Source: Streptomyces sp. DT2A-34 (lineage in GTDB: Bacteria > Actinomycetota > Actinomycetes > Streptomycetales > Streptomycetaceae). From it: DNA of 64,000 nt. This document shows, piece by piece, positions 15,647 through 25,299 of the stretch. Where the stretch lies: contig NZ_JASTWJ010000001.1 in the NCBI RefSeq assembly GCF_030499515.1, forward strand, positions 7,358,001-7,422,000, read 5' to 3'. The notes under the pieces are model-generated. The model searched no databases and was not told where the DNA came from. It saw only the letters and a list, made by a program, of their open reading frames with translations. A program made the translations under genes and the position numbers. Each line of letters begins with the position of its first letter. Positions within the stretch are counted from its first letter, which is position 1.

Positions 15647-15937
15647 TCAGGTAGGAAAGTTCTCACTGCCGAAGAGCAACGAGCCTATGGCCCACAGAAT
15701 CACGAGCACGCTCAAGTACTGGATGGGGATCGAGTAGAGAGTGTGCCGGTTACGAGGGAGGTATTCGTTGGTCTCGATGTAGAGCACATCCCGGTTCATG
15801 TACGTGCCGATGAACCAGAGGAGTACGCCGCCGACGATCATTCCGACGGCCTCACCTGCTGCACCCCACGCGCCACCGATGCCCGTCGGGAAGACAACCA
15901 CGGGGAAGGCCACCAGCCCCCAGCCAGTCCACCACAT
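15647..15937 (-). CDS. Small membrane protein, unknown function
   Basis: 96 residues with three hydrophobic segments: 'WGLVAFPVVVFPTGIGGAWG', 'AVGMIVGGVLLWFIGTYMN' and 'YLSVLVILWAIGSLLF'. A polar loop (LPRNRHTLYSIP) lies between the second and third. ATG at 15937 has AAGGGG at suitable distance. No family recognised. It is 33 bp upstream of mazG-like on the same strand and might be co-transcribed with it. Confidence 0.72.
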   Translation of the reverse strand: MWWTGWGLVAFPVVVFPTGIGGAWGAAGEAVGMIVGGVLLWFIGTYMNRDVLYIETNEYLPRNRHTLYSIPIQYLSVLVILWAIGSLLFGSENFPT

Positions 15938-16068
15938 CGAATGCCCCTTGAACGACCTCGGCTCTCCGCTGCGGTTCGGTCCGCCCACGCATGGTGGAGC
16001 ACCAACGTCGGGACCGCTCCCGGAAAGTCCGTTGAGATGCCGCCGCACGTCGGGAAGGGTCTGGTGGC

Positions 16069-16617
16069 ATGGAGTACTTCTGCTACCACCGCGATCGGCC
16101 CGGCTCGGTCACCTTGCGCGAGGAGCTGCTCGAAGAGCACTGGTCCTACATGGACCGGTACGCGAAGGAGCTGATCGCCCGCGGCCCCACCTTCGCCGGC
16201 GACGGCGAGACGCCCACCGGGAGTGTGCACCTCGTCGACCTGCCCGGTCCCGCCGCCGCCCGCGCGTTCGCCTTCGACGAGCCCAACTACCAGGCGGGCG
16301 TGTACCGGGACGTGCTGCTGCGCCGGTGGCGCAATCTGCTGGGACGCACCATGTGGGACTTCCCCGGTGGGCGGACCGGCGGCCACCGGTACCTGGTGCT
16401 CGGCCTCGGCGCGGGACAGCCCGCAGACCTCGCGGTGCCGGCCGACCGGGACGAACTGATCGCGTACGGGCCTCTGCTGTCCGACGACGGCGCCGCCTGG
16501 CTGGGTACGGCCGCGCTGCTGCGGGCCCCGGACCCGGCCACGGCACGTGGCGTGCTGACCCCGGACCGGTATGCCGACATCGAGGTCCATGACTGGGAGT
16601 TCGGCGGGCGGCGGTGA
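16069..16617 (+). CDS. YciI-like protein
   Basis: 182 residues. The N-terminal half fits the YCII-related fold: 'MEYFCYHRDRPGSVTLREEL' then 'HWSYMDRYAKELIARGPTFA' with the His/Asp pair typical of the family, and 'AFAFDEPNYQAGVYRDVLLR', the conserved DPY-like motif. The C-terminal half ('HRYLVLGLGAGQ', 'YGPLLSDDGAAWLGTAALL') resembles a second, degenerate YciI copy, so the protein may be a tandem duplication. Function of most YciI proteins is unknown; some act as small enzymes or chlorite-dismutase-fold domains. Confidence 0.8.
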   Translation: MEYFCYHRDRPGSVTLREELLEEHWSYMDRYAKELIARGPTFAGDGETPTGSVHLVDLPGPAAARAFAFDEPNYQAGVYRDVLLRRWRNLLGRTMWDFPGGRTGGHRYLVLGLGAGQPADLAVPADRDELIAYGPLLSDDGAAWLGTAALLRAPDPATARGVLTPDRYADIEVHDWEFGGRR

Positions 16618-16661
16618 GGAACCCGCCTGCGAACCACCCATGAAACCGCCGGTGAAGCCAC

Positions 16662-17228
16662 CTACTCCCCGAACAGCGCCTCCTGTTCGTCGAAGAGTCC
16701 CGCCCCCTCCTCCTTCTCCGCCTCGTCCAGCCTCTTGTTCCGCACCCCCACCACCAGCGCCGTCACCGCGGCCGTCGCCGCCAGTGCCGTAGGAACCATC
16801 CAGCCGCGGTCGAGGACATGGCCGAGGGCGTGGTCGAGGGAGAGCCGGCCGGGGCCCGCGATCGCGAGGCCGGTCGCGGCCAGGGCGAGGGTGGCCGCGT
16901 ACTCGTAGCCGCCCTCCTGGTTGAAGAAGCCGTTCGGGGCGTGCACCGCGGACGCCCCCGCCATCGCACCGGCCGCCGCCGCACCCGCCCCGGGCGTCGC
17001 GAGCCCCAGCGCCAGCAGCGTGCCGCCACCGGTCTCCGCGAGGCCCGCCGCCGTCGCGCTCGCCCTGCCCGGCCGGTAGCCGACCGACTCCATGAACTGG
17101 CCGGTCCCCTCGATGCCGTGTCCGCCGAACCAGCCGAACAGCTTCTGCGTACCGTGCGCGGCCAGCACTCCGCCGGCGCCCAGCCGGAGCAACAGCAGGC
17201 CCAGATCACGTCGGTCGTAAGCACTCAC
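16662..17228 (-). CDS. DoxX family membrane protein
   Basis: 188 residues with four hydrophobic helices. DoxX signatures include 'RLGAGGVLAAHGTQKLFGWF' followed by GGHG, and 'AGLAETGGGTLLALGLAT'. The central segment is Ala-rich ('PGAGAAAAGAMAGASAVHA'), and 'PNGFFNQEGGYEYAATLALA' is the conserved loop. The C-terminus is a charged cytoplasmic tail (KRLDEAEKEEGAG). GTG at 17228 with GGGAG upstream. DoxX proteins are linked to quinol or thiol redox chemistry in membranes; the specific role here is unknown. Confidence 0.88.
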   Translation of the reverse strand: MSAYDRRDLGLLLLRLGAGGVLAAHGTQKLFGWFGGHGIEGTGQFMESVGYRPGRASATAAGLAETGGGTLLALGLATPGAGAAAAGAMAGASAVHAPNGFFNQEGGYEYAATLALAATGLAIAGPGRLSLDHALGHVLDRGWMVPTALAATAAVTALVVGVRNKRLDEAEKEEGAGLFDEQEALFGE

Positions 17229-17361
17229 AGTGACTCCCGGAACAGACAGCAGGAACAGGACCCCTCCCGCGTATCCACCGTCGCACCGACGACACCCGGT
17301 CGGCCTGTCCGCGCCGCCGTTCGGGTGGCGGGTCGGCGGGGCCGGTGTGAGGCTGACCGCT

Positions 17362-17688
17362 ATGACGATTCAGACGTCCAAACTCAGCGACCCCGCCGTC
17401 CGCGCCTTCGTCACCGCCGTCAACGCCCACGACCGCGAGGGCTTCCTGACCATCCTCGCGCCCGGCGCGACCATGGCGGACGACGGCACCGACCGCGACC
17501 TCGCCGACTGGATCGACCGGGAGATCTTCTCCTCCAACGGCCACATGGAGGTCGACAAGGAGTCCAACCACGGCCGCGACCTCCTCACCCACTACCGCAA
17601 CGACACCTGGGGCGAGATGCGCACGCGGTGGCACTTCGAGGTCGAGGACGACGGCAGGATCTCCCGCTTCGAGACCGGGCAGGCCTAG
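17362..17688 (+). CDS. SnoaL/NTF2-like small protein
   Basis: 108 residues. 'VRAFVTAVNAHDREGFLTIL' and 'APGATMADDGTDRDLADWI' followed by 'DREIFSSNGHMEVD' match the cone-shaped NTF2-like fold used by SnoaL-like proteins. It ends with 'WHFEVEDDGRISRFETGQA'. No clear catalytic motif is visible, so it may be a ligand-binding or enzyme-like domain. It is divergent from doxX by 133 bp and followed by a large hairpin. Confidence 0.82.
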   Translation: MTIQTSKLSDPAVRAFVTAVNAHDREGFLTILAPGATMADDGTDRDLADWIDREIFSSNGHMEVDKESNHGRDLLTHYRNDTWGEMRTRWHFEVEDDGRISRFETGQA

Positions 17689-17726
17689 CCGACCTCGGTC
17701 ACTGAGCACCCTCACCGTAAGGACTG

Positions 17727-17812
17727 TGCGGCAGCCGTTCCACGCACCGGTGCGTACCTCGCGGTCCCACGCGAGGCCCACCCCCACCCGGTGTCATGGA
17801 ACGGCTGCCGCA
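17727..17812. terminator. Nested hairpin between convergent genes
   Basis: TGCGGCAGCCGTTCCA (17727-17742) pairs perfectly with TGGAACGGCTGCCGCA (17797-17812). Inside, CCTCGCG (17757-17763) pairs with CGCGAGG (17770-17776). It lies between the NTF2-like gene (+) and the SDR gene (-), so a bidirectional terminator is likely. The two-tier structure and 54-nt loop are larger than usual. Confidence 0.6.
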
Positions 17813-17943
17813 TCCCCCCTCGGAGTGGCCGGCGGAAGACTTGTGCGCCAAGTGTGAAGCTCTTGTGGAGGAGAGTCGAGCATATGCTCCTCACCGGTCG
17901 CAACGCAGCGGACGGCCAAATTCCGTTTGTATAGGTTGACCGT

Positions 17944-18720
17944 TCAGCCACGCCCCACATACGGCATCGCCGTCGCCAGCACCGTCGCGAACTGCACATT
18001 CGCCGCCAGCGGCAGCTCCGCCATGTGCCGCACCGTCCGCGCCACGTCGGCGACATCCATCACGGGCTCGGGCACCACCGACCCGTCGGCCTGCAGGGCG
18101 CCCGTCTGCATCCGCGCGGTCATGTCGGTCGCCGCGTTGCCGATGTCGATCTGGCCGACGGCGATGTCGTACGGCCGCCCGTCCAGCGACAGCGACTTGG
18201 TCAGTCCGGTCAGCGCGTGCTTGGTCGCCGTGTAGGCCACCGAGTGCGGGCGGGGCGTGTGTGCCGAGATGGACCCGTTGTTGATGATCCGGCCGCCCCG
18301 CGGGGCCTGCTCCTTCATCTGCCGGTACGCCGCCTGCGCGCACAGGAACGCCCCGTTGAGGTTGGTGTCCACCACATGCCGCCAGGCGTCGTACGACAGC
18401 TCCTCGACCGGCACCCCGCCCGGCCCGAACGTCCCCGCGTTGTTGAACAGCAGGTCCACCCGCCCGAACCGCTCCACCGCGGCGGCGAACAGCGCGGCCA
18501 CGTCCTCCGGCCGTGACACGTCCGTCCGTACGGCGAGAGAGGCGCTGCCGGGCACCAGCCCCGCCGTCTCCTCCAGCGTCTCGACGCGCCGCCCCGCCAG
18601 CGCCACCGCCCAGCCCGCGCGCAGCAGTTCCACCGCGACCGCGCGGCCGATGCCGGAGCCCGCCCCGGTCACCACGGCGATCCTCGCGTCCGTCCTCGTC
18701 TCCGTTTGCCTGTCGTTCAT
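17944..18720 (-). CDS. Short-chain dehydrogenase/reductase
   Basis: 258-residue classical SDR. Cofactor site '[18 protein letters not shown]', structural '[10 protein letters not shown]', and the catalytic set: Asn in '[13 protein letters not shown]', Ser in '[12 protein letters not shown]', and Tyr-Lys in 'YTATKHAL'. '[11 protein letters not shown]' after beta-2, with Arg residues, suggests NADP(H). Substrate unknown. The ATG at 18720 is chosen because the SDR core begins 14 residues later; other in-frame starts lie upstream to 18828. The gene is divergent from phoD. Confidence 0.9.
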   Translation of the reverse strand: MNDRQTETRTDARIAVVTGAGSGIGRAVAVELLRAGWAVALAGRRVETLEETAGLVPGSASLAVRTDVSRPEDVAALFAAAVERFGRVDLLFNNAGTFGPGGVPVEELSYDAWRHVVDTNLNGAFLCAQAAYRQMKEQAPRGGRIINNGSISAHTPRPHSVAYTATKHALTGLTKSLSLDGRPYDIAVGQIDIGNAATDMTARMQTGALQADGSVVPEPVMDVADVARTVRHMAELPLAANVQFATVLATAMPYVGRG

Positions 18721-18854
18721 GGGGCCGCAGGTTACGTGAGGGTCCGCCATCCGGAACTCATTCATCCGCCATCCGGGTGTTGTGTACGCGCCAAGAGAGT
18801 GTCGTCCCCGGCCACTCCAATGCCTCATGCATCCATCAGGCAGGGGAGGACCGG

Positions 18855-20495
18855 ATGACCATCACCAGACACGCGCCCCAGCACGCCCCCGATCTGCGCG
18901 CGGCCGCCCGCCACATCGGCCGCCGCAGCTTCCTGACCGTCACCGCCGCGGCCGCCGCGCTCGCTTTCGCCGTGAACCTGCCGGTCGCGGGTGCGGCGAG
19001 CGCCGCCGAGCTCGACGCCCGCCGGATCGACGACGACCCCTTCACCCTCGGCGTCGCCTCCGGCGACCCGCGGCCCGGCTCCGTCCTGCTGTGGACCCGC
19101 CTGGCCCCCGCCCCGTACGAGCCCGACGGCGGACTGCCCGCCGAACGGGTCACCGTCCACTGGGAGCTGGCGCACGACGAGAAGTTCAGCCGGATCGCCC
19201 GACGCGGCACCGCCTTCGCGCACCCCGAGTTCCACCACACGGTCCATGTCGAGGTCGGCCAACTCGACGCGGGCCGCGTGTACTACTACCGCTTCCGCAC
19301 CGGCACCTGGATCAGCGAGACGGGCCGCACCCGCACCGCGCCCGAGACGACCGGCACGGCGAGCTCGCTGACCCTCGCGGCCGTCTCCTGCCAGGCGTAC
19401 GCCGACGGCTACTTCACGCCCTACCGCCATCTCGCGCAGGACGACGTGGACGTCGTCTTCCACCTCGGCGACTACCTGTACGAGTACGCGGTCAACTCCG
19501 TCGGCGGCTACCGCAACTACACCGACCGCGCGCTCCCCGCCCTCTTCAACCGCGAGACGGTGACCCTGGAGGACTACCGCCTGCGCTACGCCCTCTTCAA
19601 GTCCGACCCCGACCTCAGGGCCGCGCACGCCGCCCACCCCTTCGTCGTCACCTGGGACGACCACGAGACCGAGAACAACTACGCCGACGACACCCCCGAG
19701 AACAGCGTCCCGCCGGAGGAGTTCCTGCTGCGCCGGGCCTCCGCCTACCGCGCCTACTGGGAGAACCAGCCCCTGCGCAGCCCGCAGCAGCCCACCGGCC
19801 CCGACATGCGGCTCTACCGGCGCCTGCACTGGGGCCGGCTCGCCCAGTTCGACGTGCTGGACACCCGGCAGTACCGCTCCAACCAGGCGTACGGCGACGG
19901 CGCCCAGATCCCCGGCCCCGACGTCGACGACCCGGCGCGCACCATGACCGGAGCGACGCAGGAGCGGTGGCTGCTGGACGGGTGGCACGCGTCGAAGGCG
20001 CTGTGGAACGTCGTACCGCAGCAGGTCACCTTCTCCCAGCGGAAGTTCGACCTCACCGCGCCCTCACGGGTGTCGATGGACGCCTGGGACGGCTACCGCG
20101 CCTCCCGCCGCCGCGTACTGGACGGGGCGAAGGCCGCCGGCATCGAGAACCTGATGGTGCTCACCGGCGACGTCCACGTCGGGTACGGCTTCGACATCAA
20201 GGACGACTTCGACGACCCCGACTCCGCCACGCTCGGCACGGAGATCGTGGCCACGTCGGTCGCGAGCGGCCGGGACGGCGTCGACAAGCCCGCCAACTGG
20301 GACACGTACATGCAGGCCAACCCGCACATGAAGTTCTACAACGGGCGGCGCGGCTATGTGACCGTCGCGCTGGGGGAGGAGCAGGCGCGGGCCGACTTCA
20401 AGACGGTGCCGTACGTGACCACGCCCGGGGCACCGGTCACGACGGCCGCGTCCTTCGTCACGGAGGTGGGGGAGCCGGGGCTCACGCCGGTGTGA
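18855..20495 (+). CDS. phoD: Tat-exported alkaline phosphatase D
   Basis: 546-residue PhoD-family metallophosphoesterase. The signal begins with a twin-arginine motif ([19 protein letters not shown]). An N-terminal PhoD domain has '[20 protein letters not shown]'. Metal ligands appear in '[14 protein letters not shown]' (the invariant Cys), '[13 protein letters not shown]', '[18 protein letters not shown]' and '[13 protein letters not shown]'. Family knowledge: PhoD uses Fe and Ca to release phosphate from phosphomono- and diesters and teichoic acid outside the cell. ATG 18855 has GGGGAGGA upstream. No obvious PHO box was identified. Its 3' end overlaps the convergent oxidoreductase gene by 14 bp. 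Confidence 0.94.
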   Translation: MTITRHAPQHAPDLRAAARHIGRRSFLTVTAAAAALAFAVNLPVAGAASAAELDARRIDDDPFTLGVASGDPRPGSVLLWTRLAPAPYEPDGGLPAERVTVHWELAHDEKFSRIARRGTAFAHPEFHHTVHVEVGQLDAGRVYYYRFRTGTWISETGRTRTAPETTGTASSLTLAAVSCQAYADGYFTPYRHLAQDDVDVVFHLGDYLYEYAVNSVGGYRNYTDRALPALFNRETVTLEDYRLRYALFKSDPDLRAAHAAHPFVVTWDDHETENNYADDTPENSVPPEEFLLRRASAYRAYWENQPLRSPQQPTGPDMRLYRRLHWGRLAQFDVLDTRQYRSNQAYGDGAQIPGPDVDDPARTMTGATQERWLLDGWHASKALWNVVPQQVTFSQRKFDLTAPSRVSMDAWDGYRASRRRVLDGAKAAGIENLMVLTGDVHVGYGFDIKDDFDDPDSATLGTEIVATSVASGRDGVDKPANWDTYMQANPHMKFYNGRRGYVTVALGEEQARADFKTVPYVTTPGAPVTTAASFVTEVGEPGLTPV

Positions 20496-21528
20496 GCGCG
20501 GGCGCGAGGTCCTCGCCGGAATCCTCGTCGGCCGCCTCGCCCGGGTAGCGGACGCCGATGCGGCCCCGGACCGCGTCGAGCGTCCGCATCACGGCCAGCG
20601 TGCCGTCGAGCGGGACCAGCGGCGACTCGGTCTCGCCGGCGCGCAGGGCCCGCATCACCTCGGCGGCCTCGTGCCGCAGGCTGTTGCGGGGCCCGTCGGC
20701 CGGGTCGGCCGTGAACTCCTCGGGGTCACGGCCGTCGCGGTGCAGGACGAAGCGGTCCGGGAAGAAGAAGCCGCTCGGCACGTCGATCCGGCCGCCCGAG
20801 CCGGTGACCGACGCGGCGGTCGCCGTACCGCCGACGATGGAACAGTGCACCGAGGCGAGGGCGCCGCTGTCCCAGGAGAGCACAGCGCCCGTCTGCAGAT
20901 CGACGCCCTCCGCCGACAGCATCGCGCGCGCCGCCACGTCCGACGGCTCCCCGAGCAGCAGCTGGGCGAAGGAGACCGGGTACACGCCGAGGTCCAGCAG
21001 CGCGCCCCCGCCCTGCGCCGGGTCCCGCAGCCGGTGCGAGGGCGGGAAGGGCCCGGCCAGCCCGAAGTCGGCCTGAACATGGCGCACTTCACCGATCGCG
21101 CCGTCGTCCACCAGCGCCTTGAGCCGCCGGATCAGCGGGTTGCAGTACATCCACATGGCTTCCATCAGGAAGCTGCCGCGCGCCTTCGCCAGCGCGACCA
21201 GTTCCTCGGCCTCCCGCGCGTTCAGCGTGAACGCCTTCTCGCACAGCACGTTGTGCCCGGCCTCCAGACACAGCCCGGCGGCCGCCCGGTGCGCCGAGTG
21301 CGGGGTGGCGACGTACACGACATCGATGTCGCCGTCCTGGGCGAGCGCGTCCCAGTCGCCGTACGCCCGCGGTATCCCGAACCGCTCCGCGAACGCGTCC
21401 GCGGAGTCCTGGCTCCGTGAGGCCACCGCCACGACCTCCGCGTCCGGCAGATCGATCAGATCCGCCGTGAACGCGGCGGCGATCCCGCCGGTCGCCAGGA
21501 TCCCCCACCGCACGCTCTGCTCGGCCAT
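20482..21528 (-). CDS. Gfo/Idh/MocA family oxidoreductase
   Basis: 348 residues. Rossmann domain 'RWGILATGGIAAAFTADL' and 'VVAVASRSQDSADAFAERFG', catalytic Lys motif 'NVLCEKAFTLN' (EKP variant), and 'EAMWMYCNPLIRRLK' typical of the dihydrodiol/trans-acenaphthene dehydrogenase subgroup. The C-terminal alpha/beta substrate domain contains 'QGGGALLDLGVYPVSFAQ'. Such enzymes oxidise sugars or diols with NAD(P). The family is clear, the substrate is not. ATG at 21528. Confidence 0.92.
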   Translation of the reverse strand: MAEQSVRWGILATGGIAAAFTADLIDLPDAEVVAVASRSQDSADAFAERFGIPRAYGDWDALAQDGDIDVVYVATPHSAHRAAAGLCLEAGHNVLCEKAFTLNAREAEELVALAKARGSFLMEAMWMYCNPLIRRLKALVDDGAIGEVRHVQADFGLAGPFPPSHRLRDPAQGGGALLDLGVYPVSFAQLLLGEPSDVAARAMLSAEGVDLQTGAVLSWDSGALASVHCSIVGGTATAASVTGSGGRIDVPSGFFFPDRFVLHRDGRDPEEFTADPADGPRNSLRHEAAEVMRALRAGETESPLVPLDGTLAVMRTLDAVRGRIGVRYPGEAADEDSGEDLAPALTPA

Positions 21529-21616
21529 CGCGGCCCCGCCCCTCGCTCATGTGACCCTCGGCACTCTGTACGAGCTGAGAGCATAGAGGGCGGATCACTC
21601 GGAGAGGGAGGGGCGC

Positions 21617-22929
21617 ATGGGCGACTGTGAGGGGAAGGCACAGGACGTGCCGCAGTCGGCCATACCGAGCACACGGAAGACAGGGCAGCAGCCCACCGCC
21701 ACCCGCGCCCTCCGCCGCACCGGCCTCCTCGTCACCCTCGTCCTCGGCGGCCTGACCGCCACGCCCCCGCTGGCGATGGACATGTACCTCCCCGCCCTCC
21801 CGGAGGTCACCCGCTCCCTGCGCGCACCCGCCGCGACCGTCCAGCTCACGCTCACCGCCTGCCTGGCCGGCATGGCGCTCGGGTAGCTGGTCGTCGGCCC
21901 GATGAGCGACCGATGGGGCCGCAGGCGCCCGCTCCTGGCGGGCCTCGCCGTGTACGTCGTCGCCACCGCACTCTGCGCGCTCGCGCCCACCGTCGAGTCC
22001 CTGGTCGCCTTCCGGCTGGCGCAGGGCCTCGCGGGCGCGGCGGCGATAGTGATCGCGCGGGCGGTCGTACGCGACCTCTACGACGGCGTGGCGATGGCCC
22101 GCTTCTTCTCGACCCTCATGCTGATCTCGGGCGTCGCCCCGATCGTGGCCCCGCTCATCGGCGGCCAGATCCTGCGGGTGACGGACTGGCGGGGCGTGTT
22201 CGTCGTGCTCACGGTGGTGGGGGTGCTGCTCGCCGCCCTCGTCTGGCGGAGGCTCCCCGAGACACTGCCGCCGGAGGACCGGCACAGCGGCGGGGTCGGC
22301 GAGGCGCTGCGCGCCATGCGGGCCTGCTCGCCGACCGCACCTTCACCGGGTACACGCTGGCGGGCGGGTTCGCCTTCGCAGCCCTCTTCGCGTACATAGC
22401 GGCGTCGCCCTTCGTGATCCAGGAGATCTACGGGGCCTCGCCGCAGACCTTCAGCCTGCTGTTCGGGCTCAACTCGGTCCGGCTTGTGGTCGTCGGCCAG
22501 ATCAACGGCAAGGTGCTGGTCGGGCGGGTCAGCCTGGACCGGGTGCTGGGCGTGGGCCTGGCGACCGTCACCCTGGCGGCGACGGCACTGCTGCTGATGT
22601 CGCTCGGCGTCTTCGGCGAAGTCGGACTGGCCCCCGTGGCCGCCGCTCTCTTCGTCCTGATGTCGGCGATGGGCGTCACCCTCCCCAACACCCAGGCCCT
22701 CGCCCTGCTCCGCACCAAGCACGCCGCCGGGTCCGCCTCCGCGCTCCTCGGTACGTCCTCCTTCCTCATCGGCGCGATCGCCTCGCCCCTCGTGGGCATC
22801 GCGGGGGAGGACACCGCCGTCCCGATGGCGGTCGTCCAACTGGCCGCAGCACTGGTGGCGCTGGCCTGCTTCATGGGAATGTGCCGTCCCTGGAACGGAC
22901 GTACGGATGCGGAGGGAGCAGAGAACTGA
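21617..22929 (+). pseudogene. Bcr/CflA-family MFS drug exporter, broken by a stop and a frameshift
   Basis: Reassembled, this is a full-length (about 435-codon) multidrug exporter. The first part (TATPPLAMDMYLPALPEVTR) ends at TAG 21884-21886, exactly where a Gln (CAG) is normal before 'LVVGPMSDRWGRRRPLLAG'. The same frame then continues to about 22325, where one base is missing (GCCTGCTC where GCCCTGCTC is expected) and the frame shifts to that of 'LLADRTFTGYTLAGGFAFAA', continuing to the natural stop at 22929. All transmembrane helices are otherwise recognisable. Two independent lesions argue for a true pseudogene, though sequencing error at the homopolymer cannot be excluded for the second. 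Confidence 0.88.
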
Positions 22930-24056
22930 GCGCGCCGAGACTGCGCGGGGACACGCCGGAAAGGGCCGGACTCGACCCCGAGGAGATCCGTCACCTCGTC
23001 CGAGAGGTCCACGACCTCACCACCGGGCCGCGCCCCTGGGCAGCCGGGACCGTACTGGTCGTCGGACGGGGGCCCTACCTCGCCGTCGAGGAGGCGGCCG
23101 GCTGGGCGGCGCGGTACGCCGCCTACGACGAGGAGAAGGACGCCGGGGTGGAACTGCCGCCCGACGCACAGGTCCCGATGACCACGGACACCCCCTTCGA
23201 CCTGGCCTCCCTCACCAAACTCTGCACCGCGGTCGCCGCGGTGCAGCAGATCGAGCGCGGCACGCTCGGCATCGACGCGCGGGTCGGGGCGTATCTGCCG
23301 GACTTCCGCGGGGCCGCCCGGCACGACGTCACGGTGCGTCAGCTGCTCACCCACACCTCCGGGCTGCGCCCCGAACTCCCGCTGTACGACTGTGCCGACG
23401 ACGCCGAGCGGCTGGAGAGGCTGCGGGCGGAAGTGCCTGTCGGGGTGCCCGGCACGTACTGCTACTCGGACCTGAACCTCCTGCTGCTCCAGCACACCCT
23501 GGAACGCATCACCAGGCGCACGCTCGACGTCCTGATCCACGACGGCATCACGCGCCCCCTGGGCATGACGGCGACCCACTTCGGCCCCTGCCCCCGGGCG
23601 GCGGCGACCGAGGACCAGCGACGTCCCTGGGCCAAGGCGGACCGGGGGATGCTGCGGGGTGCGGTCCACGACGAGAACGCGTGGGCGCTCGGCGGCGTCG
23701 CCGGCCACGCGGGCCTGTTCTCGACCGGCCGCGACCTCGCGGTCTTCTGCCGCGCCCTGCTCTCCGGCGGCGCCTACGGCCCCGCGCGCATCCTCGGCCC
23801 CGACTTCGTGGAGCTGCTCCTGACCCCGCCGGGGCTGGGCTTCGCCGTCGACCAGCCGTGGTTCATGGGGGAGCTGGCGGGGCGGGGGGCGGCGGGGCAC
23901 ACCGGGTTCACGGGGACGTCGCTGGTGCTGGATCCGGTGACGGACGTGTTCGTGGTGCTGCTGGCGAACACGGTGCATCCGCGGAGGCGGACGCCGGACA
24001 GCGGGCCGAGGGCGAGAGCGGGGACGAGGGTGGCACGGGCGGTCCGGGAGCTGTAG
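22881..24056 (+). CDS. Serine hydrolase, beta-lactamase (class C)-like
   Basis: About 375-391 residues. Active-site motifs of the penicillin-binding/esterase fold: Ser-x-x-Lys in 'FDLASLTKLCTAVAAV', Tyr motif in 'YCYSDLNLLLLQ' (YSD in place of YSN), and the third-motif region 'GHTGFTGTSLVLDP'. 'LTHTSGLRPELPLYD' is typical. It lacks a signal peptide, so it may be a cytoplasmic esterase or amidase rather than a resistance enzyme. The start is unsettled: GTG 22881 has a poor ribosome site, while GGAGGGAG (22911-22918) is ideally placed for a CTG at 22926 that overlaps the exporter's stop (CTGA). Confidence 0.87.
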   Translation: MPSLERTYGCGGSRELSAPRLRGDTPERAGLDPEEIRHLVREVHDLTTGPRPWAAGTVLVVGRGPYLAVEEAAGWAARYAAYDEEKDAGVELPPDAQVPMTTDTPFDLASLTKLCTAVAAVQQIERGTLGIDARVGAYLPDFRGAARHDVTVRQLLTHTSGLRPELPLYDCADDAERLERLRAEVPVGVPGTYCYSDLNLLLLQHTLERITRRTLDVLIHDGITRPLGMTATHFGPCPRAAATEDQRRPWAKADRGMLRGAVHDENAWALGGVAGHAGLFSTGRDLAVFCRALLSGGAYGPARILGPDFVELLLTPPGLGFAVDQPWFMGELAGRGAAGHTGFTGTSLVLDPVTDVFVVLLANTVHPRRRTPDSGPRARAGTRVARAVREL

Positions 24057-24059
24057 CGA

Positions 24060-24240
24060 CACCCTGAACGGGCCTCGTCCTCAAACGCCGGACGGGCTGA
24101 GTACGTCAGCTCCTCCGGCGTTTGAGGAGCGGGGGTCCAGGGGGCGGAGCCCCCTGGCCGGGGTCGAAGGGGCGGAGCCCCTTGAGGATGGGACGGGTAG
24201 GGGCGGCGGGGGCGAGAAAAGCCGAGGCTCACCCCGACAC
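24060..24240. repeat. Streptomyces-type intergenic hairpin repeat block
   Basis: It contains CTCAAACGCCGGACGGGCT facing TCCGGCGTTTGAGGAG, then GGGGGCGGAGCCCCCT and AAGGGGCGGAGCCCCTT, each a stable hairpin. A common tail (GATGGGACGGGTAGGGGCGG) follows. The same modules return at 25552-25690 and, in part, at 60621-60689. Probably transcript-end or REP-like elements; the block separates the serine hydrolase from the methyltransferase gene. Confidence 0.75.
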
Positions 24241-24264
24241 CGCGCCCCCTCGTAGAATCACCGG

Positions 24265-25260
24265 GTGAACGCCCCCGTATCTCCGGCAGACGCCCTCCGC
24301 AGCAGTCTCGCCACCCTCCTCGACGGCCTCCCGCCCCGCCAGGCCACCCAGGCCGTCGACCGGCTGATCGCCAACTACCGGGGCACCACCCCCACCGACG
24401 CCCCCATCCTCCGCGACCGCGCCGACGTCGCCGCCTACGCCGCCTACCGCATGCCCGCCACCTTCGAGGCGGTCCACTCCGCCCTGGAGGCGTTCGCCGA
24501 AGCCGTACCGGACTGGACCCCCACCAGCCACACCGACGTCGGCGGCGGCACCGGCGCCGCGACCTGGGCCGCCACAGCCACCTGGCCCGGCAAGCGCAGC
24601 GTCACCGTGCTCGACTGGGCCGAGCCCGCCCTCGCCATCGGCCGGGAGATCGCCACCGCCAACCCGGCCCTGAAGGACGCCCACTGGCAGCGCACCCGGA
24701 TCGGCTCCGCGCTCACCCTCGACCCCACCGACCTCGTCACCGTCTCCTACGTCCTCAACGAGCTCACCGCCCCCGACCGCACCGCCCTCCTCGAAACCGT
24801 CGCGTCCGCCGCCCAGGCCGTCGTGATCGTCGAACCCGGCACCCCCGACGGCTACACCCGCGTCATCGAGGCCCGCGACCGCCTGATCGCCGCCGGCTTC
24901 CACATCGCCGCCCCGTGCCCGCACAGCGCCGCCTGCCCCATCGCCCCCGGCACGGACTGGTGCCACTTCTCGGCCCGGGTCAGCCGCTCCTCCCTGCACC
25001 GCCAGATCAAGGGCGGCTCCCTCGCCTACGAGGACGAGAAGTTCAGCTACGTCGCCGCCACCCGCCTCCCGGTCACCCCGGCCCCGGCCCGCGTCGTACG
25101 CAAACCCCAGATCCGCAAGGGCCAGGTACTCCTCGACCTGTGCGAAACCGAGCCCTCCCTGCGCCGCACCACGGTCACCAAACGCCACGGCGACCTCTAC
25201 AAGGCGGCCCGCGACGCGGCCTGGGGCGACGCCTGGCCGCCGGCGACACAGGACCGGTGA
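24265..25260 (+). CDS. Rsm22-family SAM-dependent methyltransferase-like protein
   Basis: 331 residues. The methyltransferase SAM-binding loop is 'TDVGGGTGAATWAATAT', with the acidic strand end 'SVTVLDWAEPALAIGREIA' and 'LVTVSYVLNELTAPDR'. The C-terminal half has a cysteine cluster 'CPHSAACP' and 'DWCHFSARVSRSSLHRQIKG', the hallmark of Rsm22 proteins, whose mitochondrial relatives bind an Fe-S cluster and act in small-ribosomal-subunit assembly. GTG at 24265. Bacterial members are poorly studied; a ribosome-linked role is inference from the family. Confidence 0.9.
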   Translation: MNAPVSPADALRSSLATLLDGLPPRQATQAVDRLIANYRGTTPTDAPILRDRADVAAYAAYRMPATFEAVHSALEAFAEAVPDWTPTSHTDVGGGTGAATWAATATWPGKRSVTVLDWAEPALAIGREIATANPALKDAHWQRTRIGSALTLDPTDLVTVSYVLNELTAPDRTALLETVASAAQAVVIVEPGTPDGYTRVIEARDRLIAAGFHIAAPCPHSAACPIAPGTDWCHFSARVSRSSLHRQIKGGSLAYEDEKFSYVAATRLPVTPAPARVVRKPQIRKGQVLLDLCETEPSLRRTTVTKRHGDLYKAARDAAWGDAWPPATQDR

Positions 25261-25299
25261 CGCTGCCGCCCACCGAGCCCCGTCAGCGCCGGTGGGCAA

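Noticed and set aside
24265..25260. Rsm22-like gene as a plain tRNA/rRNA methyltransferase with defined site
   Set aside because: The family's bacterial target is not established, so no modified position is named.
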